From assembly GCF_900156205.1 (NCBI RefSeq), contig NZ_FTNA01000011.1:1-64000 (forward strand): a DNA stretch of 64,000 bases, written 5' to 3'. The notes under the pieces are model-generated. The model was not told where the DNA came from and did not search any database. It saw nothing but the letters and a program-made list of their open reading frames with translations. Of the stretch, positions 24,830 to 37,765 are shown piece by piece. Source of the DNA: Leptospira interrogans (lineage in GTDB: Bacteria > Spirochaetota > Leptospiria > Leptospirales > Leptospiraceae). The first letter of the stretch is position 1, and each line of letters opens with the position of its first letter. The position numbers and the translations under genes are program-made.

Positions 24830-25639
24830 GTGCCGGATTCCGAAAAAAGAAAAAATATCATTTTCATTCTCACCGGAATTATTTTTACGTTAGTGCTCTT
24901 GGATAAAAGCACAGGCTCCGGATTTTCTATTTCTAACGAGGGATTTAATTTTAATAATATAGGAAAATTAACCCCAAAACCTTACTCGTCTTCAAAAGAA
25001 AATTTCAATCACAAAGAAATCATGGATCAAGCAGAAGAAGAAATTCTAGAAGAACTTCTTCAAAATGGAGATATACAAACCTCTACAGATTCATCCAACT
25101 CCATCGAAGAAGATTTAAACGAAGACGTTCCGGTTTTAGAACCTCCTATATTTTCTATGGATTCTACCAACGAACCCGATTTTCCAATTCCTTCGGAAAA
25201 AGGAGAATTATCTCTTTTTTTTCTGAAGTTTTACGGCAAAGGTAGTAAAAGTCATTCCAGACTTGTGAAAGTGCTTAGACTTTCCAAAGGCGGAGATAGG
25301 GTGAAATTGATCTTAAATTCTTTGATCGCTGGGCCGGTTTCTCAGGAAAAAGAAAAAGGAATCCTAAATTCCATTCCACAAAGTTTGCGTTACGACGATA
25401 ATTATAGAATTGAGAAAGGAATTCTCAAACTTTCCCTAAGCAGCGATCTGGAAAAAGAAGCTGGTCCCGAAATTCTAAAAGATAGAATTGACCAACTTAT
25501 CTATAGCCTTATGGAAAATCTTCCCATCCAGGGAGTTCAGCTCAAAATCAATGGTAAATTTGTACGTTCTTTAGGCGGGGAAGGATTGCCATTACCCTCT
25601 CTTCTGACAAAAAACCCTAGAAAGATAGTCGTTTTTTAA
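24830..25639 (+). CDS. Membrane-anchored GerMN-domain protein
   Basis: A 269-residue protein. A short cytoplasmic start and one hydrophobic helix (about residues 9-25) are followed by a low-complexity acidic linker of some 90 residues. The C-terminal domain matches GerMN ([13 protein letters not shown], then [22 protein letters not shown] and a KLSLSSDL strand). GerMN domains bind cell-wall or envelope components in sporulation and non-sporulating bacteria alike, so a periplasmic envelope role is likely. GTG start 43 bases after the HAD gene. Exact function unknown. Confidence 0.7.
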   Translation: MPDSEKRKNIIFILTGIIFTLVLLDKSTGSGFSISNEGFNFNNIGKLTPKPYSSSKENFNHKEIMDQAEEEILEELLQNGDIQTSTDSSNSIEEDLNEDVPVLEPPIFSMDSTNEPDFPIPSEKGELSLFFLKFYGKGSKSHSRLVKVLRLSKGGDRVKLILNSLIAGPVSQEKEKGILNSIPQSLRYDDNYRIEKGILKLSLSSDLEKEAGPEILKDRIDQLIYSLMENLPIQGVQLKINGKFVRSLGGEGLPLPSLLTKNPRKIVVF

Positions 25640-25666
25640 TCGTCAAAAAACGAGTAACAACAAACA

Positions 25667-25695
25667 AACCGGCAGGATTATAAATCCTGATTGTT
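25667..25695. repeat. Hairpin CAGGATT-ATA-AATCCTG
   Basis: A perfect 7-bp stem (25673-25679 with 25683-25689) lies in the gap between the GerMN and GGDEF genes. AAACAA before it and TTGTTT after it could extend the stem with bulges. It could be a weak terminator or a regulator site; there is no long T-run. Confidence 0.45.
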
Positions 25696-25752
25696 TATAC
25701 AAAACCATTTTTAAAATGAGGAAGTTAGATCGTCCGATCTTTTGTAAAACAG

Positions 25753-26982
25753 ATGAGGCTTTCTTTGGGAAATAATCAAAAAATAAAACTACTCGCTAGG
25801 AGAGTTTTTTTTAATCCGTTTCCGGATGATTATTTGAGAATTTATCAACCAGATGTTAGAAGAGCCACAGTTATCTATTTCTTTTTTTGTATCGGAATTA
25901 GTTTTCTTTCCTTTCTACTTCCGGACGGGGCTTCTTTACTCGGGAAAGAAAACCAAATTCTAGTATATTCCCGTTTAACCGTCTTACTTTTATCTGCTTT
26001 CTTCGCATTTCTGCTTATAAAATGGAGACCTTTTTTTAGAAGAAGGATAGAAAGATACAGTATTTTATCCTCAGGAGTAATCGTGTTCTCTATTCTCCCT
26101 TATGTTTTTTTAGATCCAGGAAGAATGGGACTCTACTTTCATTTTTATACAACTTTAGTTGTAAGTGGAAATATTCTTCTTTGGCTCACCGGAACAACCG
26201 TAGTCATTTTCAATGGACTTTTTTATTTTTCTCTAGTTTTATGTACATCTCTGACCGGAAACAAAAACGTACTTCAACACGATTTTGCAAACGTACTCAT
26301 CTATCTTTTTACTGGAATTTTTGGAAACCTTCTGATTAATTTTTGGAGGGTGATGGATCACAGAGCCAAAAAAAAACTTCAAAAAGCTGTAAGTAAACTC
26401 AGAGATAAAAACATTCAAATTGAAAAAATTTCCAAGGTGGATGAACTCACTGGTCTCTACAATCGAAGATATTTGATCGAACAATTTGAATTATTTCTTA
26501 AAAGAGCACAACGTTATCGTTTTTCTCTCGCTATGATCATCTTAGATATGGATTATCTAAAAGAAATCAACGATTCTTACGGACATTTGGCCGGAGATTT
26601 ATCTCTTCGTACAATTTCAGACGTGATGAAACAAAGAGTCAGAGCGACCGATATCTGCTCTCGAATCGGCGGGGATGAATTTTGTATTCTTTTAGATGCG
26701 ATCAAAAAAGAAGATCTGGTTCAACTTTGCGAAAACTTAAGAATGGAAGTCGCCGAAAAAGAATTATCCTACCGAACCCAAAAAGGAAGTCCGGTTAAAA
26801 TTACAGTTTCCATCGGTGCTTGTATCTTTGGTCCCGGAGAAGAATTCAGTTTTGACGACATCTATCATTCCATAGACTCAGCTCTTTATGAATCTAAAAA
26901 AAAGGGAAGAAACAGAGTTTCTTTTATAGAACCGATCCGTTACTTTCCCAGAGAATATCCGGGAACTACTGCTGCTTCTTAG
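25753..26982 (+). CDS. Membrane diguanylate cyclase (GGDEF)
   Basis: A 409-residue c-di-GMP synthase. The N-terminal 200 residues contain about six membrane helices. A short linker leads to a GGDEF domain that begins [13 protein letters not shown] and has the intact active site GGDEF. An inhibitory I-site RATD (RxxD) lies five residues before it, so product feedback is expected. No EAL domain is present. It probably responds to a membrane signal and feeds the c-di-GMP pool. The 3' end overlaps the convergent lipoprotein gene by 17 bases. ATG start 113 bases after the GerMN gene. Confidence 0.92.
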   Translation: MRLSLGNNQKIKLLARRVFFNPFPDDYLRIYQPDVRRATVIYFFFCIGISFLSFLLPDGASLLGKENQILVYSRLTVLLLSAFFAFLLIKWRPFFRRRIERYSILSSGVIVFSILPYVFLDPGRMGLYFHFYTTLVVSGNILLWLTGTTVVIFNGLFYFSLVLCTSLTGNKNVLQHDFANVLIYLFTGIFGNLLINFWRVMDHRAKKKLQKAVSKLRDKNIQIEKISKVDELTGLYNRRYLIEQFELFLKRAQRYRFSLAMIILDMDYLKEINDSYGHLAGDLSLRTISDVMKQRVRATDICSRIGGDEFCILLDAIKKEDLVQLCENLRMEVAEKELSYRTQKGSPVKITVSIGACIFGPGEEFSFDDIYHSIDSALYESKKKGRNRVSFIEPIRYFPREYPGTTAAS

Positions 26983-27334
26983 GCGCAGGAAGTTCATAGT
27001 GATACGTAATTTCACAATAAGCCCCGTCGTCTATATATTTCGTGTCCACGGTTTCCATAAAAAATAATCTGTTTTTTTGTTCCGGTTCAAGTTCTTCTAA
27101 TTTACGCGCCGCAATAGATTTCGCGGCGGTGCAAGAAGTATTCTTCATTTTGAATGTATCGTTTTCTTCGACAGAGGTTGAAGAAGCTCCACCAATCGCG
27201 ATCAATTTGTATTTGTGAACGCCTAACACCTCTACGGTGACTCCCGTATCTACGTGAATATGCTCTTTGACTTGTTTTGTACAAGCCCCGAAAGCAAGTA
27301 AAAACACAAGAATACAATTTAAAATTCTTATCAC
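26966..27334 (-). CDS. Putative lipoprotein, unknown function
   Basis: A 122-residue protein. The N-terminus [18 protein letters not shown] has a hydrophobic core ending in a plausible spirochaetal lipobox with Cys18. The mature part has two more cysteines and a repeated short-strand pattern, and ends PAPKKQQ. I place the start at the GTG at 27334, preceded by the strong AGAGGAACGAAG site; the open frame extends to 27370. No family recognised. Convergent with the GGDEF gene, with overlapping ends. Confidence 0.65.
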   Translation of the reverse strand: MIRILNCILVFLLAFGACTKQVKEHIHVDTGVTVEVLGVHKYKLIAIGGASSTSVEENDTFKMKNTSCTAAKSIAARKLEELEPEQKNRLFFMETVDTKYIDDGAYCEITYHYELPAPKKQQ

Positions 27335-28197
27335 CTTCGTTCCTCTCAAATTTTTTGTTTTTAGAGTCATCTTAAAAATGACTTAGAATGTTCGCAACCG
27401 TTCTTATAAGTAAAAATGTAGGAACTTAAACACCCTAAATCCTTGCTCATTTCAAAAACTTTATCAATTTTAATCCGTCAAAATGTTTTTTAGATCCGCT
27501 AAACTCGAACAAACAACTTGCGTATCTGTATTTCAGGACGTACAATCTATCCGAAATTAAGCTTTACTAAGACTTGCAAAACGATAATTTTTTCAGATTT
27601 TCAGCAGACTTTTCTATCTTTAGACTACCAATTTCTATGGATTAGAAGTTTAATTATAATTTCCTTTTTGGGTGTCAAATTAACTAACGTTAAAGAAACT
27701 CTACAAAATGAATTTTAAATTTGATCAGGATCACAAAACAGTGATTTTATATAGAAATTTTAATTGTGAAGTGATTCTTTTTGAATTGTATAGAAGATTT
27801 TCAATACTCATATAATTATCAGCCATCAGCCATTTTTAAATACAAAAATCGTCTTTCAAAAATTAAAAAATCAGAATATTTTATTTTTAATATATTTTAA
27901 TCTTTTTTAAAATGGCTTTTCTAAAATTCCGTCCTATTGTTTTATACATCACACAATGAATTTTCAACCAAAGAGTATAGTTTTGTAAGTATTTAACGTG
28001 AGTTCGACGTAAGGAACCATGATTTCTGAAAAACGTTAGAATTCAAACTTTACAGATCGATTCTTTTAATGTAAGAACTACTGCAAATTACGATTTTAGA
28101 AACAAATTTTAAAATTGTAGGAATTAGTACTTTTAGAAAATTTTTTCTTATTCCGAACTCACGTTATTTAAGCGCAACCCTATTCACGATCAATTCT
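27335..28197. other. Gap with one MITE-like element
   Basis: No gene supported; the 66-codon open frame at 27518 has no ribosome-binding site and no recognisable content. Bases 27993-28166 form an inverted-repeat element just downstream of mqnC. Confidence 0.5.
27993..28166. mobile_element. MITE-like element with inverted ends (family TTAACGTGAG)
   Basis: The left end TTAACGTGAGTTCGACGTAA and the right end TTATTCCGAACTCACGTTA are inverted copies with a few mismatches. The inside carries TTTACAGATCGATTCTTTTA and a TTTTAGAAAATTTTTTCTTA block. It is shorter than other copies at 174 bp and in the same orientation as those at 19801 and 37504. Confidence 0.65.
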
Positions 28198-29301
28198 CTA
28201 AACAAAATCTACGATCAACTCGTTTTCGTATCGATCATAATTATAGAGAAGATCTCTTCGTTTAGGAGTAAATCCACCTTCTTTTAAAAACTTCACCGCT
28301 TCCTTTTCGGTCTTTAGTCCGTAAGAACGCAAAACGTTTTCTTCTATGACCACAGAGGATATATCGTCCGCACCGCTTGTGAGAGCCAATTGCCCTACTC
28401 CTTTGCCTAAAACCATCACCGAAGTTTCGATATGTAGAATGTTATCTAAAAAAATCCTACAAATTCCGAGAACCTTTAGATATTCCTGAGTTGGAACCGC
28501 ACGAACTTTGAATCGTTTCGTTTGTGGTTGGAAGGTCCAAGGAATAAAAGATAAAAACCCTCCGGTTCTATCTTGTAGATTTCGCACAACGTTTAAATGT
28601 TCGATCACTTCTTCTTGAGTTTCTTCCGAACCGAATACTATGTTTGCACTTCCTGGAAGTCCGACTTCGTGACAGGTTTCCATCGCACGAACCCATTCTT
28701 CTGTGGTTGCTTTTTTAGGTGATATGATATTTCTCATTCTGTCCGTTAGAATTTCTGCCCCCGCTCCAGGAACAGAATCTAATCCGGTTTGTTTTAAAAT
28801 TTGAAGCACTTCTTTGAGTGGAAGTCCGGTAATTTTTTCTAAGTTAATAATTTCAACCGGAGAAAAAGCACGAATATGCATGTGTGGGTATTTCTTTTTT
28901 ACAGCAGAAATTACATTCAGATAATAATCAAAAGACAGATCTGGATAAACCCCTCCTTGTAAAAACATTTGATCAGCACCTTCACCAACCGCATAGTCCA
29001 TCTTCTCCAAAATTTCTTCTACGGATAATACATAACCCTTACCGTTTCCAATCTCATCCATAAAAGAGCAAAAACTACATTCTACATTGCAGTAATTTGT
29101 ATAATTCACAACCCGAAACATCGTATAACTAGCATAGTGATGAGGTAGAATTTTTTCTCGAAGCGAGCGCGCAGTCGCCATAATCTTAAGATGATCTCCT
29201 TCTCGGTATAAAGCCAAAGCCTCTTCGGGAGAAATCCGATTCCCATCCAATGCTTTTTCTAAAATACGATCTGTGGGTTGAGATGAAAAAATAGAAGCCA
29301 C
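28198..29301 (-). CDS. mqnC: Cyclic dehypoxanthinyl futalosine synthase (futalosine menaquinone pathway)
   Basis: A 367-residue radical SAM enzyme that cyclises dehypoxanthine futalosine on the way to menaquinone. The cluster motif CNVECSFC sits near residue 71, followed by [14 protein letters not shown] and [11 protein letters not shown], both typical of MqnC. The C-terminal half ([34 protein letters not shown]) also fits MqnC better than the related MqnE. GTG start with AAGGAG six bases before it. It implies menaquinone as respiratory quinone, relevant to the oxidoreductase at 34512. Confidence 0.92.
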   Translation of the reverse strand: MASIFSSQPTDRILEKALDGNRISPEEALALYREGDHLKIMATARSLREKILPHHYASYTMFRVVNYTNYCNVECSFCSFMDEIGNGKGYVLSVEEILEKMDYAVGEGADQMFLQGGVYPDLSFDYYLNVISAVKKKYPHMHIRAFSPVEIINLEKITGLPLKEVLQILKQTGLDSVPGAGAEILTDRMRNIISPKKATTEEWVRAMETCHEVGLPGSANIVFGSEETQEEVIEHLNVVRNLQDRTGGFLSFIPWTFQPQTKRFKVRAVPTQEYLKVLGICRIFLDNILHIETSVMVLGKGVGQLALTSGADDISSVVIEENVLRSYGLKTEKEAVKFLKEGGFTPKRRDLLYNYDRYENELIVDFV

Positions 29302-30105
29302 GTTTACTCCTTAGGATCCAGTCCATCTAAATATATATAAAAAAGTTCCGGTAATTTCAATAATCGAAGCCATTTTCTAAAACTTTGAAAGGCGCAGACT
29401 TTAATGATCACACTTCAATCTTTGAATGAATTCCGAATTTTGCACCTTCTTTTTAGATTTCCATTTTACTTCTAACTCTAAAATAACTGAACTTTTAAAT
29501 AAAGAAATTCTAGAAGTTATCTCAAAAATATTTTAGAATGATTGGAGTCGGTATTTTAAGCAAAAATCAAGTATTTTTGAGATGAGGTTGTAAAAGAAGA
29601 TTGGTCTCAATTTTTAATCGATCCAATCTTTCTAAAATAATTCCTGAAGCAAAACTTAAACCTTGCAGCCTAGACTTTTTGATAAAGTAAATTGGCTTTT
29701 TGGACCTAATAGAAGCTATGATGATCATAGTAAATATCTAAAAATTCCAACATAAAAAAAGAAAAACTCAGATCATAGACACTAACGTAATGTCCAGTCC
29801 GCCCAATCTCATACTTTAGAAAAGTAAAAAGTTGGAATCTGAAACTTCACAGATCGATTCTTTAAATATGGGAACTACCACAATTTATAAAATAGAAATT
29901 TAGAACACTTGAATCTGTAGTATTCAAGTGTTAGAATTACTGCAAATCACAATTTTACCAACAAATTCTTAAATTGTAGAAACTCATACTTTTAGAAAAT
30001 TTTTTCTTAGACCCAACTCAGGCTAATTACATTAGTTTTAGATAAATTAATAAAATATAATTTATTTTTAATTTCTAAAAAATTTTCAAGCTTTTGTAAT
30101 TACGA
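29302..30105. other. Gap, degenerate repeats
   Basis: No gene seen. Around 29780-30024 there is a decayed copy of the TTAACGTGAG element family (CACTAACGTAATG at one side and TTTTCTTAGACCCAACTCAGG at the other). The rest is plain AT-rich sequence. Confidence 0.45.
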
Positions 30106-30709
30106 TCATTCCTTGGGTTCATACGATAGGCCACTATATTCACAAATATTATAATTTAAAGAAGGTATTAAAGATCTAATTTCTGATTCTCGAATAGGAC
30201 GTTCATCATGGAAAATCCACATATCTAAACATTCTGCTAAGAAACGAGTCATTCGATATAAAAACGTGGGGGTTGGAAAAGTTACAATCAATACACCTGG
30301 AGTTTTAACAAATTGTAAGTGATTCAAAAAAGCTTTCCGAGTATTTTCTACATCGAAGTGTTCGATCAAACCAACGCTAAAAACAATGTCAAACTTTTCT
30401 TCATACTGCGGATTGAGAATATCACTCTGAATCAATTCGGATGAAAACTCTTTTAAATTCGAAACTCGCTCTCGAAATTCTTGCAACCCAAGTTCATTGT
30501 TATCAAAAATCGAATAAACGTTTGGTAAAACTTGATCGCAAATTGTTTCGTAAAAACATGAATTCGCACCCCAATTTCAAGGATAGACGGATGATTCACA
30601 TATTTAATATCTATGTATTCATCGACTAAACGACTATCGCTATTTTTCGAGTGATACTAGCCGTTTTATAAGGCTTTTTGTAATATACATCCCAATCCGT
30701 TTTTTTAGA
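30106..30709 (-). pseudogene. Class I SAM methyltransferase, broken by two frameshifts
   Basis: The intact part (30106-30486, 126 codons from a TTG) holds the C-terminal half of a type-11-like methyltransferase (KFDIVFSVGLIEHF, then a YEPKE end). Reading upstream on the same strand, homology continues in other frames. First comes ANSCFYETICDQVLPNV in the same frame, then SRLVDEYIDIKYVNHPSILEIG in a second frame, then WDVYYKKPYKTASITRKIA in a third. The break at ILEIG/GANS falls inside SAM motif I and fits a loss of about four bases between GG repeats. The gene is therefore almost certainly inactive. It lies downstream of two glycan-assembly genes and may once have modified that glycan. Confidence 0.72.
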
Positions 30710-30777
30710 TTATAATAACCTGTTTTGATCTTCTTCAGCTTCTTTAGTAAAAGATATTATTTAAAAGATCACCTTTA

Positions 30778-31833
30778 TTATTCCTCTTCGCTTTTGTTAC
30801 CAAACACAAATTCACGTTGAATCGCAAAACTAACTAAAAAGAATATTGTCTCTACAAAAACCTTAGCAACAATTACATTCCATCCATGCATAGAATGTAA
30901 ATAACGGATTGCAGTAAAAGCCAATAGACCTAACCCAGACACCAAAAATGCATATTTAACAAATTCAACCGCAACTCCTCCAGGATCTCTAAAAACAAAT
31001 CGTTTATTTACAAAAAAATTAAAGGTTCCCGCAACCGTTCTAGAAAAAATGATACTTGTTAAAAGATTTGAAACTGAAAGATAAACTATTGTAAATACAC
31101 AAAAATCAATGGCAGAAGTTAACATTGAGGAAAATGCAAATCTAAAAAAAAGGAAATAAATTCTAGCAGAATCAATAAGAGGGTTAAAATGAGATGATTT
31201 ATTATTTTCTAGATAAAGTGTTTCAATTGACTCTTCAAAAATTCTAAGACGGTGCTCCTTAGTTGAAATCAACATATTCATTTCATACTCATATCTTTCA
31301 CCAGACAAACGTAAACACGTAGAAAGAAATTTTGTAGGAATTCCACGTAACCCAGTTTGTGTATCTATAAGACGACGACCAATTAGGAATGCAAAGACGA
31401 TACTAGTAATTTTATTACCGAGAAGACTGCGAAATGGAACATCTTTGTCGAATTTACGCGAACCAAGTATTAGCTGATCAGGGTATTTTAAAAGACTTTG
31501 TACCACTTTAATAACATCCGATACTTTATGCTGCCCATCCGCGTCCGCTGTAACAACTCCAAACATTTGAGGAAACGTAAGCATACAATAGTTAATCGCG
31601 CTCTTTAACGCACGACCTTTACCTAGATTTGTAGCATGATGCAGAAGATGGCATTGTTTAAATTTTGTTAGTTTCTTAAAAATAGGTGTGCAAGACTCTC
31701 TGCTTCCATCATTGATCACTACTATATTTACAATACCCTGTTGAATTAGTTCATCAACCAATTGCACTAATCGTTCATCAGGGTTATAAGCGGGAATTAT
31801 GATTGGTATAGAAAATGACGATTTTTTGCGCAT
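30778..31833 (-). CDS. GT2 glycosyltransferase fused to a GtrA-type membrane domain
   Basis: A 351-residue protein. Residues 8-230 are a family 2 glycosyltransferase like dolichyl-phosphate-mannose synthase (IIIPAYNPDERL, VVINDGSRES, ADADGQHKVSD, TQTGLRGIP). Residues 230-345 are four membrane helices of the GtrA family (SAIDFCVFTIVYLSVSN, FNFFVNKRFVFRD). Together they would make and flip an undecaprenyl-phosphate-linked sugar used by a GT-C enzyme at the outer face. The GT-C-like protein at 32062-33996 is immediately upstream and is the natural partner. ATG start. Confidence 0.88.
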   Translation of the reverse strand: MRKKSSFSIPIIIPAYNPDERLVQLVDELIQQGIVNIVVINDGSRESCTPIFKKLTKFKQCHLLHHATNLGKGRALKSAINYCMLTFPQMFGVVTADADGQHKVSDVIKVVQSLLKYPDQLILGSRKFDKDVPFRSLLGNKITSIVFAFLIGRRLIDTQTGLRGIPTKFLSTCLRLSGERYEYEMNMLISTKEHRLRIFEESIETLYLENNKSSHFNPLIDSARIYFLFFRFAFSSMLTSAIDFCVFTIVYLSVSNLLTSIIFSRTVAGTFNFFVNKRFVFRDPGGVAVEFVKYAFLVSGLGLLAFTAIRYLHSMHGWNVIVAKVFVETIFFLVSFAIQREFVFGNKSEEE

Positions 31834-32061
31834 AGAATTACTGGCTCAACACCCCATAAGCGACAGAAACTGTCCTGTAGAATATTGTCAATTCATATTG
31901 ATAACATTCTATTTAAGATATGTTAAATCGTATCATTTACAAAAGTTTGTTTCAAAATTCCAAAGAAAAAGACCAAAGAGAAACGTTTCAATCTATTGTT
32001 CTCAATTTTACATATCCAAGAACCAAGAAATTCTACGAATATAAACAAATGTAATATCGAT

Positions 32062-33996
32062 TTAATTCTCGGATTTAGGATTTGAAGTTAAATCAACTAC
32101 CTCCAAGTCAATTTTACCATTTTCTTTTTTTACTACGCGAAACAACTTATTACTTTTTAGATTTAAAGTAGATTTAAAAACGGAGGCGTATCTAGACCAA
32201 AAGTATTCATCCACCGAAGCTAACAATAGAAAATCATAATTTACTAATATATTCTCACTCCAAGTTTTTGGATCTATATCACTAGTCCAAACATCACCTT
32301 CATAATATGGACGACCAAGTGACCACCCTGAACTAGCCACACTCGTAGAATTTCGGGGTGATAATTCATACGAAATGATCCAAGGTTCAAAACCTGTTGT
32401 ATTCTGCCAAATTACATAAACTCTTTCACCTCTTTTCAGATTTGGAATCGTATTGGAAAGGATTTTCTTAATCTCCATTCGTACAGGTAACGGTTTAGGT
32501 TGAGTCAATGCGAATAAGGCCGATTTTATAGGAGTCAAAAACAAAATGAAAATAACGAAAAGACCCTGGACAATTTTAGGTGAATTCTTTTCTTTCTGTT
32601 CACCAGTGCTAAGCATAAATCCCCAGGTTACTACGGTCCACGCGAGAAGAAAAATTCCCATATAACGCGTAAAAGACGCAACTCTAGTTCCTTCATAAGA
32701 ACCAAAAGAATATAAATACATGAGCAAAAGACCAAATGAATATACAGTATAACCTAAAAACATGGTTAAGAAACCTACAATTGCAATACGTCTCTCCTGT
32801 CGCCTGGTTTCTATCACAATGGCTGCAATACCAAAAACCATTAAAAACAGTAAAGATTTAAGGGGAGTTAGCTTTAAAACAAATCTTCTGGAAAATATTT
32901 GAAGTATATTTTCAGGATTTATCTGATAGGTCTGAAATGCTTTCTTAAAGGTAGAAATCGTTTCTTTATCTCGATCTGTTGCTTCTGTTGAAGAAAAACT
33001 TTTTTTTATCTGAGAAATCGAAAACGAAGTTTCAAATACCTGAGAAAAACCAGACTTTTTTACGTGCCAACCCCATATCCGAGCTGAAATTATAGGTGTA
33101 GCAAGAATTAGAATCACAAGAAAACCGAATATAAGTTTTTGCTTAAGTGGCTGACTACCTGAAAAAGTATTCCTCTCTTTGAAAATCTGATCAAATACAA
33201 AAATAATCGAGATAAAAATTCCCAACATCAAACCGACTGCTTTTATAATTGGTAAAATGAATAAAGTTGGAAGTAGTCTTACAATTGTTATAGGAGCCGA
33301 AGTATTGGAGCGAATACAAGATATAACGGAAGCTCCACAAAGAAACCCAAGCACATGATCTACATAAAGACTTTGTAAACTGTAACCAAATATAAAAACC
33401 GCAAGAAAAACAACATTCAAAGTCAAAACAATTCGAAACCATTGGCGCCAGGTTAATCCTTCTAAAATAGCCACCGCACCTGCTAAAACCAATAAAGATT
33501 GTGCCCAATATGTATTTCCTTCGGACCAACCTATACTTTTTGTTATCCAATATTGAAACAATGCGGTCCCGGGTGGATAACTCTTAAACATAAGAGGACT
33601 GTTCGCTTTGGTAAATGAATTTAAATGAAACATTTCCTTAGCCGAAAAACCCCAATGCGTAAACTCATCCCATCCTTCAAACAATGCTCCAGATAACTTA
33701 ATGTAAAAAAAACACGCTAAAAGGAAAAAGATCACCGGCCCAGGCTCTAAAAGACTCGTTAACAGTTGAATCAAATTTCTGCGCGCGGCATACAGACTTA
33801 TAAACCCTAAACATATTCCAAGACCTATAAAACACCATAAAGTTGGCAGCAAAAGATCAACAAAACCAGAAGCAAAAAGTATGATAATTTCCGTTGATAT
33901 AATAAACAAAGGCATACTTGCCGTGGACCATTTACTATAACGAATTAGAAAAATTAAATAACCGTAGAAACTTAGTATGAGAAAAATAAACCCCAT
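32062..33996 (-). CDS. Polytopic membrane protein, GT-C-like glycosyltransferase candidate
   Basis: A 644-residue protein with about 12 predicted membrane helices in the first 500 residues and a soluble C-terminal domain of about 140 residues. The first large loop contains GWDEFTHWGFSAKEMF and later YPPGTALFQYW. The acidic DE motif plus YPPG pattern is typical of lipid-linked-sugar GT-C families. It probably transfers a sugar from a polyprenyl carrier to a surface glycan or protein. The next gene downstream, 228 bases away, is the GT2-GtrA fusion that could supply that donor. The substrate is unknown. Confidence 0.72.
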   Translation of the reverse strand: MGFIFLILSFYGYLIFLIRYSKWSTASMPLFIISTEIIILFASGFVDLLLPTLWCFIGLGICLGFISLYAARRNLIQLLTSLLEPGPVIFFLLACFFYIKLSGALFEGWDEFTHWGFSAKEMFHLNSFTKANSPLMFKSYPPGTALFQYWITKSIGWSEGNTYWAQSLLVLAGAVAILEGLTWRQWFRIVLTLNVVFLAVFIFGYSLQSLYVDHVLGFLCGASVISCIRSNTSAPITIVRLLPTLFILPIIKAVGLMLGIFISIIFVFDQIFKERNTFSGSQPLKQKLIFGFLVILILATPIISARIWGWHVKKSGFSQVFETSFSISQIKKSFSSTEATDRDKETISTFKKAFQTYQINPENILQIFSRRFVLKLTPLKSLLFLMVFGIAAIVIETRRQERRIAIVGFLTMFLGYTVYSFGLLLMYLYSFGSYEGTRVASFTRYMGIFLLAWTVVTWGFMLSTGEQKEKNSPKIVQGLFVIFILFLTPIKSALFALTQPKPLPVRMEIKKILSNTIPNLKRGERVYVIWQNTTGFEPWIISYELSPRNSTSVASSGWSLGRPYYEGDVWTSDIDPKTWSENILVNYDFLLLASVDEYFWSRYASVFKSTLNLKSNKLFRVVKKENGKIDLEVVDLTSNPKSEN

Positions 33997-36602
<2,606 letters not shown>

Positions 36603-36660
36603 TAAATTCTAATTTACTAAAATATACCGTCAAAACTTTTTGGTGGTAAAAAATCTGATC

Positions 36661-36690
36661 AAAAAGCCGGTCTCCCATAGCCGGCTTTTT
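36661..36690 (+). terminator. Rho-independent terminator
   Basis: Perfect 10-bp stem AAAAAGCCGG / CCGGCTTTTT with a 10-base loop, ending in a T-run. It lies 58 bases after the FeS oxidoreductase stop codon and ends that transcript. The A-run on the other side makes it potentially bidirectional. Confidence 0.85.
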
Positions 36691-36728
36691 AATATTCTAA
36701 TATTTAATTTTAAATATTAGAATATTAA
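36689..36728. repeat. 40-bp AT palindrome directly after the terminator
   Basis: TTAATATTCTAATATTTA (36689-36706), four-base centre ATTT, and its exact reverse complement (36711-36728). It shares its first two bases with the terminator T-run. Confidence 0.8.
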
Positions 36729-37503
36729 ATTATAAGAGTTTTAGATTTATCCGCAAAACTCCTATTTGCAAGAGGAGTTCCCACAATTTCAAATTTGACT
36801 AACTAACCTTTACTATTAGTCACAAATATTTAACTCAAACCGGCTTTTGTAATAAAAATTTGTAGTATTTTATAGTTCTGAGTAATAGAACACAAAAATC
36901 CTTAAGATAAATTTTAATACTATGACACCCTAATATACAAATTTCAACAAAATAAAAATATTAATTTTTTAGAATTTACTATACTGAAATATTTAAAAAT
37001 AATTTCCAACCATTAGAATATTCATAATTTCTAATTTACTATAAATTTAGCATAAAAAATCGTGGTAAATAAAACACTCAAATATTGCCTTCCTATGGGA
37101 TCGTAAATACTCTAATTTCTGCAAAATTTAAATCTAATATTGTTCGCCTTACTTACTACAAGTCCTTCGACATATCGTGTTATAGCTCGTTCTATAAATC
37201 GCAAATACAATCATTTTCCTCATTTGTTACTCACGTTAATTTACTAATGAAAGTGAATTCAGTATAACAAATACAAAAGTAATTGTAGTTGAAATTCCGA
37301 AGGAATTGCGACAGTAAGAAGCAACATTAAGTTCAAGAAACTCAATGAAACGCTTTCTACGAAAGCGTTTCAGATCGCAAAACCATTTTAACTATAAAAT
37401 CCGCGAGCTGCTGCAACTCAACGAATGCCTCTCTAAGGTCAGTCAGGGAGTTGTTGCTTGAGTTTTTAATTCGCTCAATTCCTTACCACCAAACTCACGT
37501 TAA

Positions 37504-37765
37504 TTAAAGTGAATTCAGCGTAATGAATCCATTTTTCTGAAAAAAGTTTGGATTAGAACTTTACAGATCGATTCTTAAAATGTGGGAACTACCACATGAG
37601 AACATTATTAGTATGGAAAATCTGCTTTAAACTTTAATACGGATCAATACGACGTAGTCTGTAGGAATTACTGCAAACTTAAATTTTGCAGTAAAATTTT
37701 CAAAATGTAGGAACTCATACTTTTAGAAAATTCTTTTTCATTTTCTTACGTCGAACTCACGTTAA
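37504..37765. mobile_element. MITE-like element whose end supplies a gene's stop codon
   Basis: The left end TTAAAGTGAATTCAGCGTAA and the right end TTACGTCGAACTCACGTTAA are inverted copies. The inside shares TTTACAGATCGATTCTTAAA and the ACTTTTAGAAAATT block with the copies at 19801 and 27993. Just before the left end (37491-37503) lies another element end, ACTCACGTTAA. The last bases GTTAA contain the stop codon of the gene at 37762-38121. Confidence 0.62.

Larger units (their letters stand above)
36603..37761. other. 1.1-kb gap with terminator, palindrome and MITE-like element
   Basis: No gene supported; the open frame at 37085-37267 has no ribosome-binding site. It contains the terminator and palindrome at 36661-36728, degenerate repeats near 36830-36890, a CTCAA.GAAACGCTTTC block near 37330-37450, and the element at 37504-37765. 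Confidence 0.5.

Noticed and set aside
27518..27718. 66-codon plus-strand frame
   Set aside because: AT-rich, no ribosome-binding site, no similarity to anything I recognise.
37085..37267. 60-codon frame after the FeS oxidoreductase
   Set aside because: No ribosome-binding site and no domain; lies between degenerate repeats.
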